Part shown: positions 1 to 7,498 of the stretch, in pieces | How the letters are laid out: the number at the start of each line of letters is the position of its first letter | Position numbering within the stretch: the first letter of the stretch is position 1 | From: Duodenibacillus intestinigallinarum | GTDB lineage: Bacteria; Pseudomonadota; Gammaproteobacteria; Burkholderiales; Burkholderiaceae_F | Direction: 5' to 3' | DNA: 64,000 nt | Assembly: GCA_019117105.1 (NCBI GenBank) | Contig: DXAH01000013.1 | Coordinates: 1-64,000 of the forward strand | Made by a program: the position numbers and the translations under genes | Notes under the pieces: model-generated | What the model was told of the DNA's origin: nothing | Database searches by the model: none | Seen by the model: only the letters and a program-made list of their open reading frames with translations

Positions 1-68
1 TCAGTCTGGAAACGATGAAGATCGTGAAATCTTTGCCCAAGCTTGAGATTCATCCGTTGGATAAATAA
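1..68 (+). CDS. C-terminal end of an unidentified protein
   Basis: An open frame enters from the left edge and ends in TAA at 66-68, giving only the last 21 residues, a lysine-rich tail ending in IHPLDK. A strong hairpin follows at 78-106, which fits the end of a transcription unit. The fragment is too short to assign to a family. Confidence 0.45.
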   Translation, partial: SLETMKIVKSLPKLEIHPLDK

Positions 69-77
69 GGTTTGAGG

Positions 78-106
78 AGAGACCTTCCATAAAGTGGAGG
101 GTCTCT
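78..106 (+). terminator. Hairpin after the first gene end
   Basis: A 12-bp stem (78-89 pairs with 95-106, one G-T pair) closes a 5-nt loop ten bases after the stop codon at 66-68. No T-run follows, so it may be a transcript-end stabiliser rather than a strong intrinsic terminator. Confidence 0.5.
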
Positions 107-194
107 GTACCCTCAAGTGGTGTGTTATTCGGCCTGGTTTCGGAGATACTTAGTTATATTTCCTAACGGAAAGAGAGCAGAAAGAAAGGTAAAA

Positions 195-1278
195 ATGGCA
201 CCAAAAAGAAAAGGCATTTGCCCCGAAGGCGTTTTCGTTCAGCAGAGTCCCTCGACAATTCCTGCCAGTTACGATGCCATTCGTGAAATGCTAATCGAAA
301 CAAGTGGAGGCCATTACGAAACAGGCGCCTCGTTTCAGCCGGATCTGACATTTAACTTTGCTGCCAAATATTTCGCTCAAAAGCACGTTGCTTTCGGCAA
401 AGCCCAAAAAACATCGCTGGGCCTTTTCAACGAAGACAAACTCTTTACCAACTTGGCACTGTTGCTTTCTGATCAATGCGAACACTGCATAAAAGCTGCG
501 GTATTTCAGGGCACTCGAAAACTGATTTTTCGAGACCGTGAGGAATTTTCCGGCTCACTCTTCAAACAACTTGAAGATGCATACGCTTTCATTGTTAAGC
601 ACAACAATCTGAAAGCCACTTTCGAAGGTCTGACCCGCATTGACAATCTCGACTTCCCGCTTGTGGCGGTCCGTGAAGGACTTTTTAATGCCGTCGTCCA
701 CCGAGATTACGGCTGTAGCGGTCCCATCCTCATCAGCATATTTGACGACCGCTTGGAAATTCTCAACCAAGGCGGCTTGATGCCAAAAATGACAATTGAG
801 GAAGTTCGAGAAGGCGTCTCAGAACCCCGCAATAAAGCTCTAGCCGCCGTGTTCTATCGCCTCAAACTTATTGAGGCGTATGGGACCCGGCTACGATAAG
901 ATTGACGGCGCCTACGAAGGCACGGGGAAACGTGCGGACATATCTGTCACACACAATAGCTTCAAGCTCACGCTTCCCAACACGAACTACGTAAATGCGC
1001 AAGAGCCCGAGTTACAAAGACCAGCCTCTAGTCAAACGATTCCGTACACCAATACTGTTTCATCACTGCATCCGCCGGTTACGCGTGAACAAAATCAAGA
1101 ACAGCTAATCGTCAGTTTCTGCAAACAAAACGGATCAATCACACGCCAGGAAATAGAAACCGTCGCAGGGATTTCTCAGACATCGGCTTTTATGCTGATC
1201 AAGCGACTCATCGCCGATGGCAAGCTGAAAAAGCTCGGACAAGGAAAACAGACTCGCTACGAACTGAGGGAAGACTGA
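195..1278 (+). pseudogene. Truncated, frameshifted AlbA_2/Schlafen-type ATP-binding protein
   Basis: The translation matches the widespread family of AlbA_2 (Slfn) proteins with a C-terminal GHKL-type ATPase domain and winged helix. Visible parts are the end of the AlbA_2 region, the conserved stretch around NLALLLSDQC, the ATPase motif region VREGLFNAVVHRDY, and a winged-helix tail near 1080-1270 (TRQEIETVAGISQTSAFMLI). Family members normally start about 100 residues earlier with the AlbA_2 fold; here that part is missing. ATG at 195 follows AGAAAGG, so it is the best remaining start. At 886-888 (run CCC) one extra C breaks the frame: removing it restores EAYGTGYDKIDGAY, the expected family sequence. 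The frame before it runs to a stop ending at 899, and the downstream frame ends at 1278. Either a dead gene or a single sequencing error. Confidence 0.75.
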
Positions 1279-1306
1279 TCCCTCAGCCTTCCCTGACAAA
1301 AGGTTT

Positions 1307-2290
1307 TTATTCCTTCGATCCCGCGGCACCCCACACATCACCCCAGGAGCCGGTGAGCGCCCCTTTGGCGTAGTCAACCACGCGGTTTTCAAAGAAGTTG
1401 GTGTGCGTCACACCAAGCATCGCGTCGACCCAATTGAGAGGATTTTTCTCCGACTTGAAGATCGGCTTCAAGCCGAGTCCCATCAGACGGCGGTCCGCGA
1501 TATAGCGGATGTAATCCTTGACTTCCTGCTTGGTGAGGCGCTTCATGTCGCTTACGCCGAAGGCAAGTTCAATGAAACGATCTTCCAGGTCAACCATCGT
1601 TTCAGCGATCGAGTAGATGCGTGCCTTGAGTTCATCGTTCCAGAGCTGCGGATTCTGCTTGATGTACTCACGAAGGAGCATCGTCATGGATTCGGTGTGC
1701 AGCGTCTCGTCGGCAATCGACCAGGCAATAATCTGCCCCATGCCCTTAAGCAGTCCGTTGCGCGGGAAGTTGAGCAGCATCACGAAACTCGAGAACAGCT
1801 GCATGCCTTCGGTGAAAGCCGAAAACGCGGCAATCTGGGCAGCAAGCTCATTTTCAGACAGGCACTCATTAAAGAACTCGTGCTTTTTTGCCATTGCTTC
1901 GTACTGCAAGAACTCGTTGTAGACGGTCTCTGGCAGTCCGAGCGTTTCGATCAGATGCGAATACGCCGCAATGTGCACCGCTTCGCGCCCAGCAAAGCTC
2001 GAGAGCATCATGCGGATTTCCGGCTGAGGAAACTGCGGCAAGTACGTCGTGACGTAGGCACCCGACACGTCAATGTCGCCCTGCGTGAAAAAGCGAAGGA
2101 TCTTTGTAAGAAAGTCACGTTCGGAATCCGTGAGCCTGAGCTGGAAGTCCTTGACGTCTTCCATCATTGGCACTTCCGTCCAAAGCCAGTGCATTTGTTC
2201 GCTTTGAACGAACGCATCGTAGGCCCACGGGTAGGCAAAGGGCTTGAAGTAATTGCGGTTGCCCGCGAGTTTCAGTGCGCTTTTCTGCAT
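1307..2290 (-). CDS. nrdB: Ribonucleotide reductase small subunit NrdB
   Basis: This is the radical-generating beta subunit of class I ribonucleotide reductase, 327 residues against about 375 in E. coli. All diiron ligands can be placed: D72 (FFTQGD), E103 and H106 with radical tyrosine Y110 (GREAVHIAAY), E161 (TEGMQLF), and E195 with H198 (ADETLHTES). Because the tyrosine and an Asp first ligand are both present, a tyrosyl-radical Fe or Mn centre is expected. The start at 2290 follows GAAGGA. It lies 3 bp downstream of nrdA and is clearly co-transcribed with it. No ATP-cone is fused to this subunit. Confidence 0.95.
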   Translation of the reverse strand: MQKSALKLAGNRNYFKPFAYPWAYDAFVQSEQMHWLWTEVPMMEDVKDFQLRLTDSERDFLTKILRFFTQGDIDVSGAYVTTYLPQFPQPEIRMMLSSFAGREAVHIAAYSHLIETLGLPETVYNEFLQYEAMAKKHEFFNECLSENELAAQIAAFSAFTEGMQLFSSFVMLLNFPRNGLLKGMGQIIAWSIADETLHTESMTMLLREYIKQNPQLWNDELKARIYSIAETMVDLEDRFIELAFGVSDMKRLTKQEVKDYIRYIADRRLMGLGLKPIFKSEKNPLNWVDAMLGVTHTNFFENRVVDYAKGALTGSWGDVWGAAGSKE

Positions 2291-2293
2291 TGC

Positions 2294-4069
2294 TTATCCT
2301 TCACAAGCAAGGCAGCCGGTGTCGTCGGCAACAGCCCGCATATCAATTTCGTCCTCAAGACGCCGACGGACGGCAACCTGGCCGACCTTGTCGGCTTTTC
2401 TCAGCTTGTCGCTGCGGCAGTAGTAAAGAGACTTCAGCCCCTTCTTCCAAGCCATAAAATGGCAGGCATGCAGATAACCGATCGGCACGTCGGGTGCAAA
2501 GAAGAGATTGACGCTCTGGCCCTGGTCAATATAGGGCTGGCGATCAGCTGCCAGTTCAATGATCCAACGCTGATCGATTTCCTGAGCCGTCTTGAATACG
2601 TCTCTGACCTGCTGCGGCAAATCCGTGCGGTGTTGCACGCTGCCGTCGTGGGCAATCAGATCACTCCAGACTTCGTCTGTATCGAGACCGAGTTCAGCCA
2701 AAACGCGTTTGAGGAAGCGATTCTTGACGATATGCGCGCCGGAAATCGTGTCCTGCCGGAAAACGTTAGCTCGAATCGGTTCGATTGACGGGCTCGTGCC
2801 GCCCGTGATCAGCGACGACGAGGCGTTAGGAGCCACGGCCATCCAGTGGCTGAAACGACGGCTGACGCCGGCAGCGGCCGCATCGGGACATGCTCCGCGC
2901 TTTTCACACAGAACCTTGTCGGCACGCTCGCATTCGTTTCGGATGTGGCGAAACATCGCCATGTTGGTCACTTTTGCGACAACGCTCTCAAAGGCAATGC
3001 CGTTTTTCTGCAGATAGGCATGGAAGCCCATGGCACCGAGCCCCACACTACGCTCGCGCATGGCGCTCAATCGCGCACGCGCAATCGAGTCCGGAGCGTG
3101 ATCGATGAAGTATTGAAGCACGTTGTCGAGAAATTCCATCACGTCCTCGATGAACTGAGGCACGTGCTTCCATTGATCGAAATACTCCAGATTCACGGAC
3201 GAAAGACAGCAGACGGCCGTACGCTCCTCGTTCGTGGGCAAGAAGATTTCGGTGCAAAGGTTCGATCCGTTGATCTTGAGCCCCTGATCGGCAAGCCACT
3301 TGGGCAACACGCGGTTGGCCGTATCGGTAAAGACCAGGTACGGTTCGCCGGTGTGCATGCGCATTTCCAAAATACGCTGCCAGAGATCACGGGCACTCAC
3401 CGTTTCAACCACTTTACCGGTGGCCGGGTGTTTGAGCTCCCACGAATCGTCATAGTCGGCATCACGCATACTCGCTTCGATCTTCTCCATGAAGGCGTCG
3501 GAAATATTGATGCCATGATGCAGATTGAGTGCGCGCATATTGGGGTCGCCCGTGGGCTTGCGCATCTCAATGAACTGAACGATATCGGGATGATCAATCG
3601 ACAGGAAGGCCGCGTAGGACCCGCGCCGCGTCGAACCTTGACGATACGCAAGACAGGCCGCATCGTAGACCTTGAGATGAGGCATGACGCCCACGCTTTT
3701 GTCGTCAGCATTGCGAATGCCCACGTGAATGCCGACGCCACCGCCGAGCATCGAAAGCCAGTTGACTTCGGAAAGCGTATTGACCAGCCCTTCGGCCGTA
3801 TCGGGCATGTAGCTCAGAAAGCACGAGACCGGCAGACCGCGCTTGTTACGCCCGAAGCTCAAAACAGGCGTCGAAAAACTCAGCCAATGGCGACTCGCAT
3901 AGTCATAAATACGTTGCGCATGTTCGGGATTGCTCGCAAAGCTTTCCGCCACAAAGGCGTAGCGTTCCTGCGGAGATGTTTCCCCTTCTCGCATATAGCT
4001 TTCGCGCAAGCGTTGCAGCCCCAACTCGTCAAAAAGCGCATCGCGCGATAAATCGATCTGAACGGACAT
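2294..4069 (-). CDS. nrdA: Ribonucleotide reductase large subunit NrdA, lacking the ATP-cone
   Basis: Catalytic alpha subunit, which reduces ribonucleoside diphosphates using the radical made by NrdB. Active-site cysteines are C83 (LPVSCFL), C272 with E274 (SNLCTEIF) and C287 (AVCCLSS). The radical-transfer tyrosine pair lies in SLYYCRS and the C-terminal redox pair is CLAC at the end. The protein has 591 residues; E. coli NrdA has 761. The missing part is the N-terminal ATP-cone, since the sequence begins where the catalytic domain begins, and the upstream DNA does not encode one in frame. dATP shut-off through an ATP-cone is therefore not expected. Two NrdR-like boxes lie about 70-115 bp upstream of the ATG. 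Confidence 0.95.
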   Translation of the reverse strand: MSVQIDLSRDALFDELGLQRLRESYMREGETSPQERYAFVAESFASNPEHAQRIYDYASRHWLSFSTPVLSFGRNKRGLPVSCFLSYMPDTAEGLVNTLSEVNWLSMLGGGVGIHVGIRNADDKSVGVMPHLKVYDAACLAYRQGSTRRGSYAAFLSIDHPDIVQFIEMRKPTGDPNMRALNLHHGINISDAFMEKIEASMRDADYDDSWELKHPATGKVVETVSARDLWQRILEMRMHTGEPYLVFTDTANRVLPKWLADQGLKINGSNLCTEIFLPTNEERTAVCCLSSVNLEYFDQWKHVPQFIEDVMEFLDNVLQYFIDHAPDSIARARLSAMRERSVGLGAMGFHAYLQKNGIAFESVVAKVTNMAMFRHIRNECERADKVLCEKRGACPDAAAAGVSRRFSHWMAVAPNASSSLITGGTSPSIEPIRANVFRQDTISGAHIVKNRFLKRVLAELGLDTDEVWSDLIAHDGSVQHRTDLPQQVRDVFKTAQEIDQRWIIELAADRQPYIDQGQSVNLFFAPDVPIGYLHACHFMAWKKGLKSLYYCRSDKLRKADKVGQVAVRRRLEDEIDMRAVADDTGCLACEG

Positions 4070-4139
4070 AACTGATTACCCGGCAAGAAAAAAGAGCTAA
4101 CCGCTGATGCGCGGCGCCTCTGATTTAGATGTTCGAAAA

Positions 4140-4186
4140 ATACTATATGGCGACATGTTCGATCGCAATCACACAATATGCTGTTG
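4140..4186 (-). promoter_or_regulatory. Pair of NrdR-like boxes upstream of nrdAB
   Basis: Two partial palindromes, 4140-4155 (core ACTATATGG) and 4171-4186 (core ACACAATATGCTGT), resemble the NrdR box consensus acaCwAtATaTwGtgt. Their aligned C positions, 4143 and 4174, are 31 bp apart, the near-three-helical-turn spacing usual for NrdR box pairs. They sit upstream of nrdA on its coding strand. The second box matches 12 of 16 consensus positions by eye; the first is weaker. Confidence 0.6.
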
Positions 4187-4728
4187 TCTTTGCCGATGAC
4201 TCGGCGCCAACCCGTTGATACAGCGGCAAAAATTGTCCCCGCTCTCAAAACAGCAAAACACACTTTTTGCCTTTTTCGACTGCCAAAAATGACAGTCCAC
4301 GTCTTGTCGCGTAATGAAAGCCACGTAAAGCGTTCTTTTTCTACCGAGAAATAGAAGTTCAGCAGTAGAAGGAGGTAGAATGCGGGTTTTCCTGCTTGTG
4401 ACGGGAGGGGTGATTGTTCCTGTCATTTTTGTCTGCCAAGTACAAGAAACTTTGTGACGCTGTCGGCAAAGTGTTTCGTCGCAATCCGGACCGACGTTCT
4501 GATTTCGCGCAACGTTCCACAACATTTTCCCTAAAAACAGATCACTAGAAAGTTTGCTTTCCATCGAACTTTCATCAAGTTTTCATTTGCTCTGCAGATG
4601 AAGCACCTAAACTCTAGGCCGTCTCTTTCCTGCCTAAAAAAACAACAAGGACAGAGCGCATAAGTAGCCGTCACCGCTTTATTGTCGTTTGAGCGCTACA
4701 AAATCAAACTCTCGGAGCCAAAGTCGTC
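4187..4728. other. Intergenic region between nrdAB and the AGCS symporter gene
   Basis: This is most of the 659-bp divergent gap between nrdA and the symporter gene. It must hold promoters for both directions. Apart from the NrdR-like boxes on its left side and one short hydrophobic reading frame with a strong ribosome binding site (4380-4457), no repeat, tRNA or recognisable gene is visible. Longer reading frames here have no family resemblance and no ribosome binding site. Confidence 0.6.
4380..4457 (+). CDS. Candidate 25-residue hydrophobic small protein
   Basis: ATG at 4380 is preceded by a near-perfect Shine-Dalgarno element, AAGGAGGT at 4369-4376. The frame encodes 25 residues and stops at 4457. 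Most of the peptide is hydrophobic (MRVFLLVTGG then VIVPVIFVC), enough for one membrane helix. It lies alone in the intergenic region, about 270 bp before the symporter gene and in the same direction. The gap of about 4 nt between GGAGG and ATG is a little short. No homologue is recognised; it could be a small membrane protein, a leader peptide, or chance. Confidence 0.3.
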   Translation: MRVFLLVTGGVIVPVIFVCQVQETL

Positions 4729-6117
4729 ATGGACTTTCTTAATCATCTCGTCAGTGAGATCAACAGTGTCCTTTGGGGCGTTTTCTGCCTGATTCCCTTG
4801 CTGTGCGGCACGGGCATCTTCTACAGCATCAAGCTTCGTTTTGTGCAGGTACGCAAGTTCGGCCTCGCCACGCGTTTACTGTTCGGCGGCGCCACGCTTT
4901 TTGGCAAGCGTGCCGATAAAACGGGCATGAGCTCATTCCAAGCTTTGGCTACCGCCATCGCTGCTCAAGTGGGTACCGGTAACGTTGCGGGTACGGCCAC
5001 TGCTATCGTCTCGGGCGGCCCCGGCGCCTTGTTCTGGCTGTGGGTTGCCGCCTTCTTCGGTATGGCCACCATCTTTGCCGAAGCGGTGCTGGCTCAGACC
5101 TTCAAAGGCAAAGACGCCAACGGCCACGTGGTCGGCGGTCCTGCGTACTACATCACCAAGGGTATGGGTGAAAAATGGCGTCCGATGGCCGTCTTCTTCT
5201 CTATCGCCATCATCATTGCTCTGGGTTGCATCGGCAACATGGTGCAATCCAATTCGATTTCCAACGCCATGCACACGGCTTTCGGCGTTCCGCTGGTCAT
5301 CACCGGTATTGTGACAGCCATTCTCGCCGGTGCGGTTTTCTTCGGCGGTGTCGCCCGTTTGGCGTCTGTGACTGAGAAAATCGTTCCCTTCATGGCCGCC
5401 ATTTACATCATCGGCGGCTCCTACGTCATTGCTTGTCACGCCGGAGAACTTGGCAATGCGTTCCGTCTGATCTTTGTGGCTGCATTTGATCCTCAGGCTG
5501 TTATGGGCGGCGCACTCGGTCTGACGGTTGCCAAAGCCATGCAGTTCGGCGTTGCCCGCGGCTTGTTCTCCAACGAAGCCGGTATGGGTTCCACACCGCA
5601 CGCTCACGCCGTTGCCAAAGTAGAGCACCCGGCCGAACAGGGGCTCGTCGCCATCTTCGGCGTTTTCGCCACCCTGATCGTTGTTACCTTCACGGGCATC
5701 GTGATTCTCGTGACCGGCGTACTCGACTTCCAGAGCACCGGCATTGCGCTCACTCAGAAGGCTTACAACGTGGGGCTGGGTTCGTTCGGCGTAAGTTTTG
5801 TTGCTATCTGCCTCTTCTTCTTTGCCTATTCAACGATCATCGGCTGGTACTTTTTTGCCGAACAGAACGTGCGCTTCCTCTTCTCTGAAAAAGCGCTCCT
5901 TCCCTATCGCGTGATTGTCTGCGCCTTCATCATTGTCGGCGCCACGCTCAAGGTTGATCTGGTGTGGGCACTGGCCGACCTCTTCAACGGCCTGATGGTC
6001 ATTCCCAACTTGATTGCATTGATTGCTCTGCACAAGGTTGTCGGCAACTGCCTTGATGACTTTGAAGCCAAGTTGGCCAAATACGAGAAGACACAACAAA
6101 ACATCTCTCACAGTTAA
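4729..6117 (+). CDS. AGCS-family sodium:alanine/glycine symporter
   Basis: A 462-residue inner-membrane protein with about eleven hydrophobic segments. The alanine or glycine:cation symporter family is indicated by GIFYSIKLRFVQ near the N-terminus, the glycine-rich GTGNVAGTATAI, the region GPGALFWLWVAAFFG, and NEAGMGSTPHAHA in the second half. These transporters import alanine, glycine or related small amino acids with Na+. Transcribed alone: a large gap lies upstream and a clear terminator follows at 6140. The exact amino acid cannot be read from the sequence. Confidence 0.9.
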   Translation: MDFLNHLVSEINSVLWGVFCLIPLLCGTGIFYSIKLRFVQVRKFGLATRLLFGGATLFGKRADKTGMSSFQALATAIAAQVGTGNVAGTATAIVSGGPGALFWLWVAAFFGMATIFAEAVLAQTFKGKDANGHVVGGPAYYITKGMGEKWRPMAVFFSIAIIIALGCIGNMVQSNSISNAMHTAFGVPLVITGIVTAILAGAVFFGGVARLASVTEKIVPFMAAIYIIGGSYVIACHAGELGNAFRLIFVAAFDPQAVMGGALGLTVAKAMQFGVARGLFSNEAGMGSTPHAHAVAKVEHPAEQGLVAIFGVFATLIVVTFTGIVILVTGVLDFQSTGIALTQKAYNVGLGSFGVSFVAICLFFFAYSTIIGWYFFAEQNVRFLFSEKALLPYRVIVCAFIIVGATLKVDLVWALADLFNGLMVIPNLIALIALHKVVGNCLDDFEAKLAKYEKTQQNISHS

Positions 6118-6139
6118 CGAGAGTTTTGCCGCAGGCAGT

Positions 6140-6174
6140 ACGAGGCGCTTTCTTCACGAATGCGCCTCGTTTTG
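6140..6174 (+). terminator. Intrinsic terminator of the AGCS gene
   Basis: A 9-bp stem (6140-6148 pairs with 6162-6170, ACGAGGCGC with its complement) is followed by TTTT. It starts 22 bases after the symporter stop codon. Confidence 0.85.
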
Positions 6175-6596
6175 CATCTGCTCACGGACATTCAAACCGG
6201 CTCATCACACGGGCATGGTCATGCAAACGATTGAGGACCGTCTCAATCTCCGCACCCTGTAGCAGTTGCGTCTCGGGGGCCTCGTCGGCAACCGCACGTA
6301 ACCAAAAACGCTCGCGGTTTACAGCACGATCGTATTGTTGTGCGGCCATTTCAGAAACCAGCACAGCCCCGGCTTCGAGTCTCTCGCGACTGCACTCGAT
6401 GATTGCCTCGGCATACGTTTCGTTGCGATCCATCCAATGGAATAAATGCTCGGGCGCAGCAAGACGGTTCGACTTGCTGCGATTGCACTTCGGACAAGCC
6501 AGTACAAAGTTAAATGTCCTTGTATGCGCGAATCGCGAGTACGGCAAAAAGTGGTCAACGTCGCAACTGGAATCCAACTTGCGACCGCATTGACGT

Positions 6597-6760
6597 CCTC
6601 CCCTGATTGAAATCAGAGGATTCCTTCGGAGTTGCTTACGCAACTCCAAGAGGTTGGTTCTCGCTGTTGGCGCCGGAGTTTCGTTCAAAAGGAACGTTGG
6701 CTCCTGCGCTCACTTCACGAGCGATGCGCTTTTTATCGTGTGCGCTCGGACCTGTCCGGC
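6597..6760 (-). ncRNA. Possible omega-RNA-like transcript at the TnpB relic's right end
   Basis: In intact TnpB elements the guide (omega) RNA overlaps the 3' end of tnpB and runs through the right-end hairpins into flanking DNA. The relic keeps exactly this part: the hairpin at 6628-6647, the hairpin at 6597-6619, and then host sequence starting near 6596 as a would-be guide. The 5' limit given here is approximate. No promoter is identified; expression is unproven. Confidence 0.25.
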
Positions 6761-6842
6761 CCTTCCTCCTTACGTTTATTGCGCCGACAATGTCGGCATT
6801 GTTTTCATACCCGCAACCGATGCAGCGAAACTGCGACTTCTC
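6597..6842 (-). mobile_element. Relic of an IS200/IS605-family tnpB element (3' end only)
   Basis: The minus strand encodes the last part of a TnpB/OrfB zinc ribbon, KSQFRCIGCGYENNADIVG then AINVRRKG, and a typical tail ending LGVA with its stop codon at 6636-6638. Two hairpins follow: a perfect 8-bp stem at 6628-6647, with the tnpB stop in its loop, and a stem at 6597-6619. Such hairpins are usual at the right end of IS605-type elements. The first CxxC of the zinc ribbon, the RuvC domain and any tnpA are missing, so the piece cannot move by itself. It lies inside an HNH gene without visible target duplication, as expected for this family. Confidence 0.8.
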
Positions 6843-7411
6843 GACGTACATAAATCCGATTGGTACGATCGTCCTTATCAAACAGGAATTCGTAGCCTTG
6901 CATGTACTGCAGCGGATTTTTCTTCAGAACTCGCGTCTGACAGTCCTTGACCAGCCGATCGAAATCCTTCTCAAAACGCTGCGCCTGCAAAAATGTCAGC
7001 CATTGCGCGTCTGCCGGACACAACCGTTCCTGAAAAGCCTGAATCAGCGAAATGACAAGCGCATTACTGCCGCCGAAGCTTTGTCGCAACACAGCGTCTT
7101 TAACAGAACTCTTGTCGGCTCGCGGATAGGCTTTGGCTTGTGGCCAATAGATGCGCAAAAACTCAAGCGCCAGCTCGCGATAGCTGATCTCAAAAACTTC
7201 CGAATCAGGATGATTTACAAAAGGAATTTCTCCTGCCTTGTTCGTGACGGCCAGCACCAATGCCAACTTGTAGGTGGTGTTGAGATCGTTGCCAAGTATC
7301 AGCTTCTGAATCGAAAGCAGAAAGTCTTCGACTGACAAAGTCATTTGAGAGGTCCACAAACGTAGAAGACACCGTTCGGACCATTGTACCTTCATCCCGG
7401 ACCACGAAAAT

Positions 7412-7438
7412 ACGGGCAAAGCACAACACCTTGCCCGT
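7412..7438. terminator. Hairpin between the HNH pseudogene and flavocytochrome gene
   Basis: A perfect 8-bp stem, ACGGGCAA at 7412-7419 with its complement at 7431-7438, loop 11 nt. It lies in the gap between the 5' end of the HNH gene and the 3' end of the flavocytochrome gene. No T-run is present. Confidence 0.4.
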
Positions 7439-7450
7439 CAAGGAGATTGC

Positions 7451-7483
7451 GGTTTTCCGAAGAAGTTGCCTTCCCGGAAAACC
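7451..7483 (-). terminator. Hairpin downstream of the flavocytochrome gene
   Basis: A perfect 9-bp stem, GGTTTTCCG at 7451-7459 with CGGAAAACC at 7475-7483, begins 16 bases after the flavocytochrome stop codon on the minus strand. The T-run is missing, so termination strength is uncertain. Confidence 0.5.
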
Positions 7484-7498
7484 ACCTGAGGAGACAAA

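Larger units (their letters stand above)
6182..7344 (-). pseudogene. HNH endonuclease-family gene interrupted by a TnpB-element relic
   Basis: Read on the minus strand, 7344 to about 6843 encodes an N-terminal domain (start MTLSVEDFLLSIQKL) that ends abruptly after DKDDRTNRIYVR. The C-terminal part resumes at about 6596 with CGRKLDSSCDVDHFLPYSRF and NFVLACPKCNRSKSNR, an HNH fold with DH, N and zinc-type Cys. The residue pattern before CGRK suggests a lost CxxC partner at the junction. The roughly 250 bp between the halves encode the end of a TnpB protein and its hairpin-bearing right end (6597-6842). The frames of the two halves no longer join correctly, so the HNH product is not expected to be functional. 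Its original role, perhaps restriction or defence, is not known. Confidence 0.7.

Noticed and set aside
1403..2788. Long plus-strand reading frame of 461 codons opposite nrdB and nrdA
   Set aside because: It is the antisense shadow of two fully recognised genes and resembles no protein family; long antisense frames are expected from the codon bias here.
4169..4564. 131-codon minus-strand frame upstream of nrdA
   Set aside because: No family resemblance, no ribosome binding site, and it overlaps the NrdR-like boxes.
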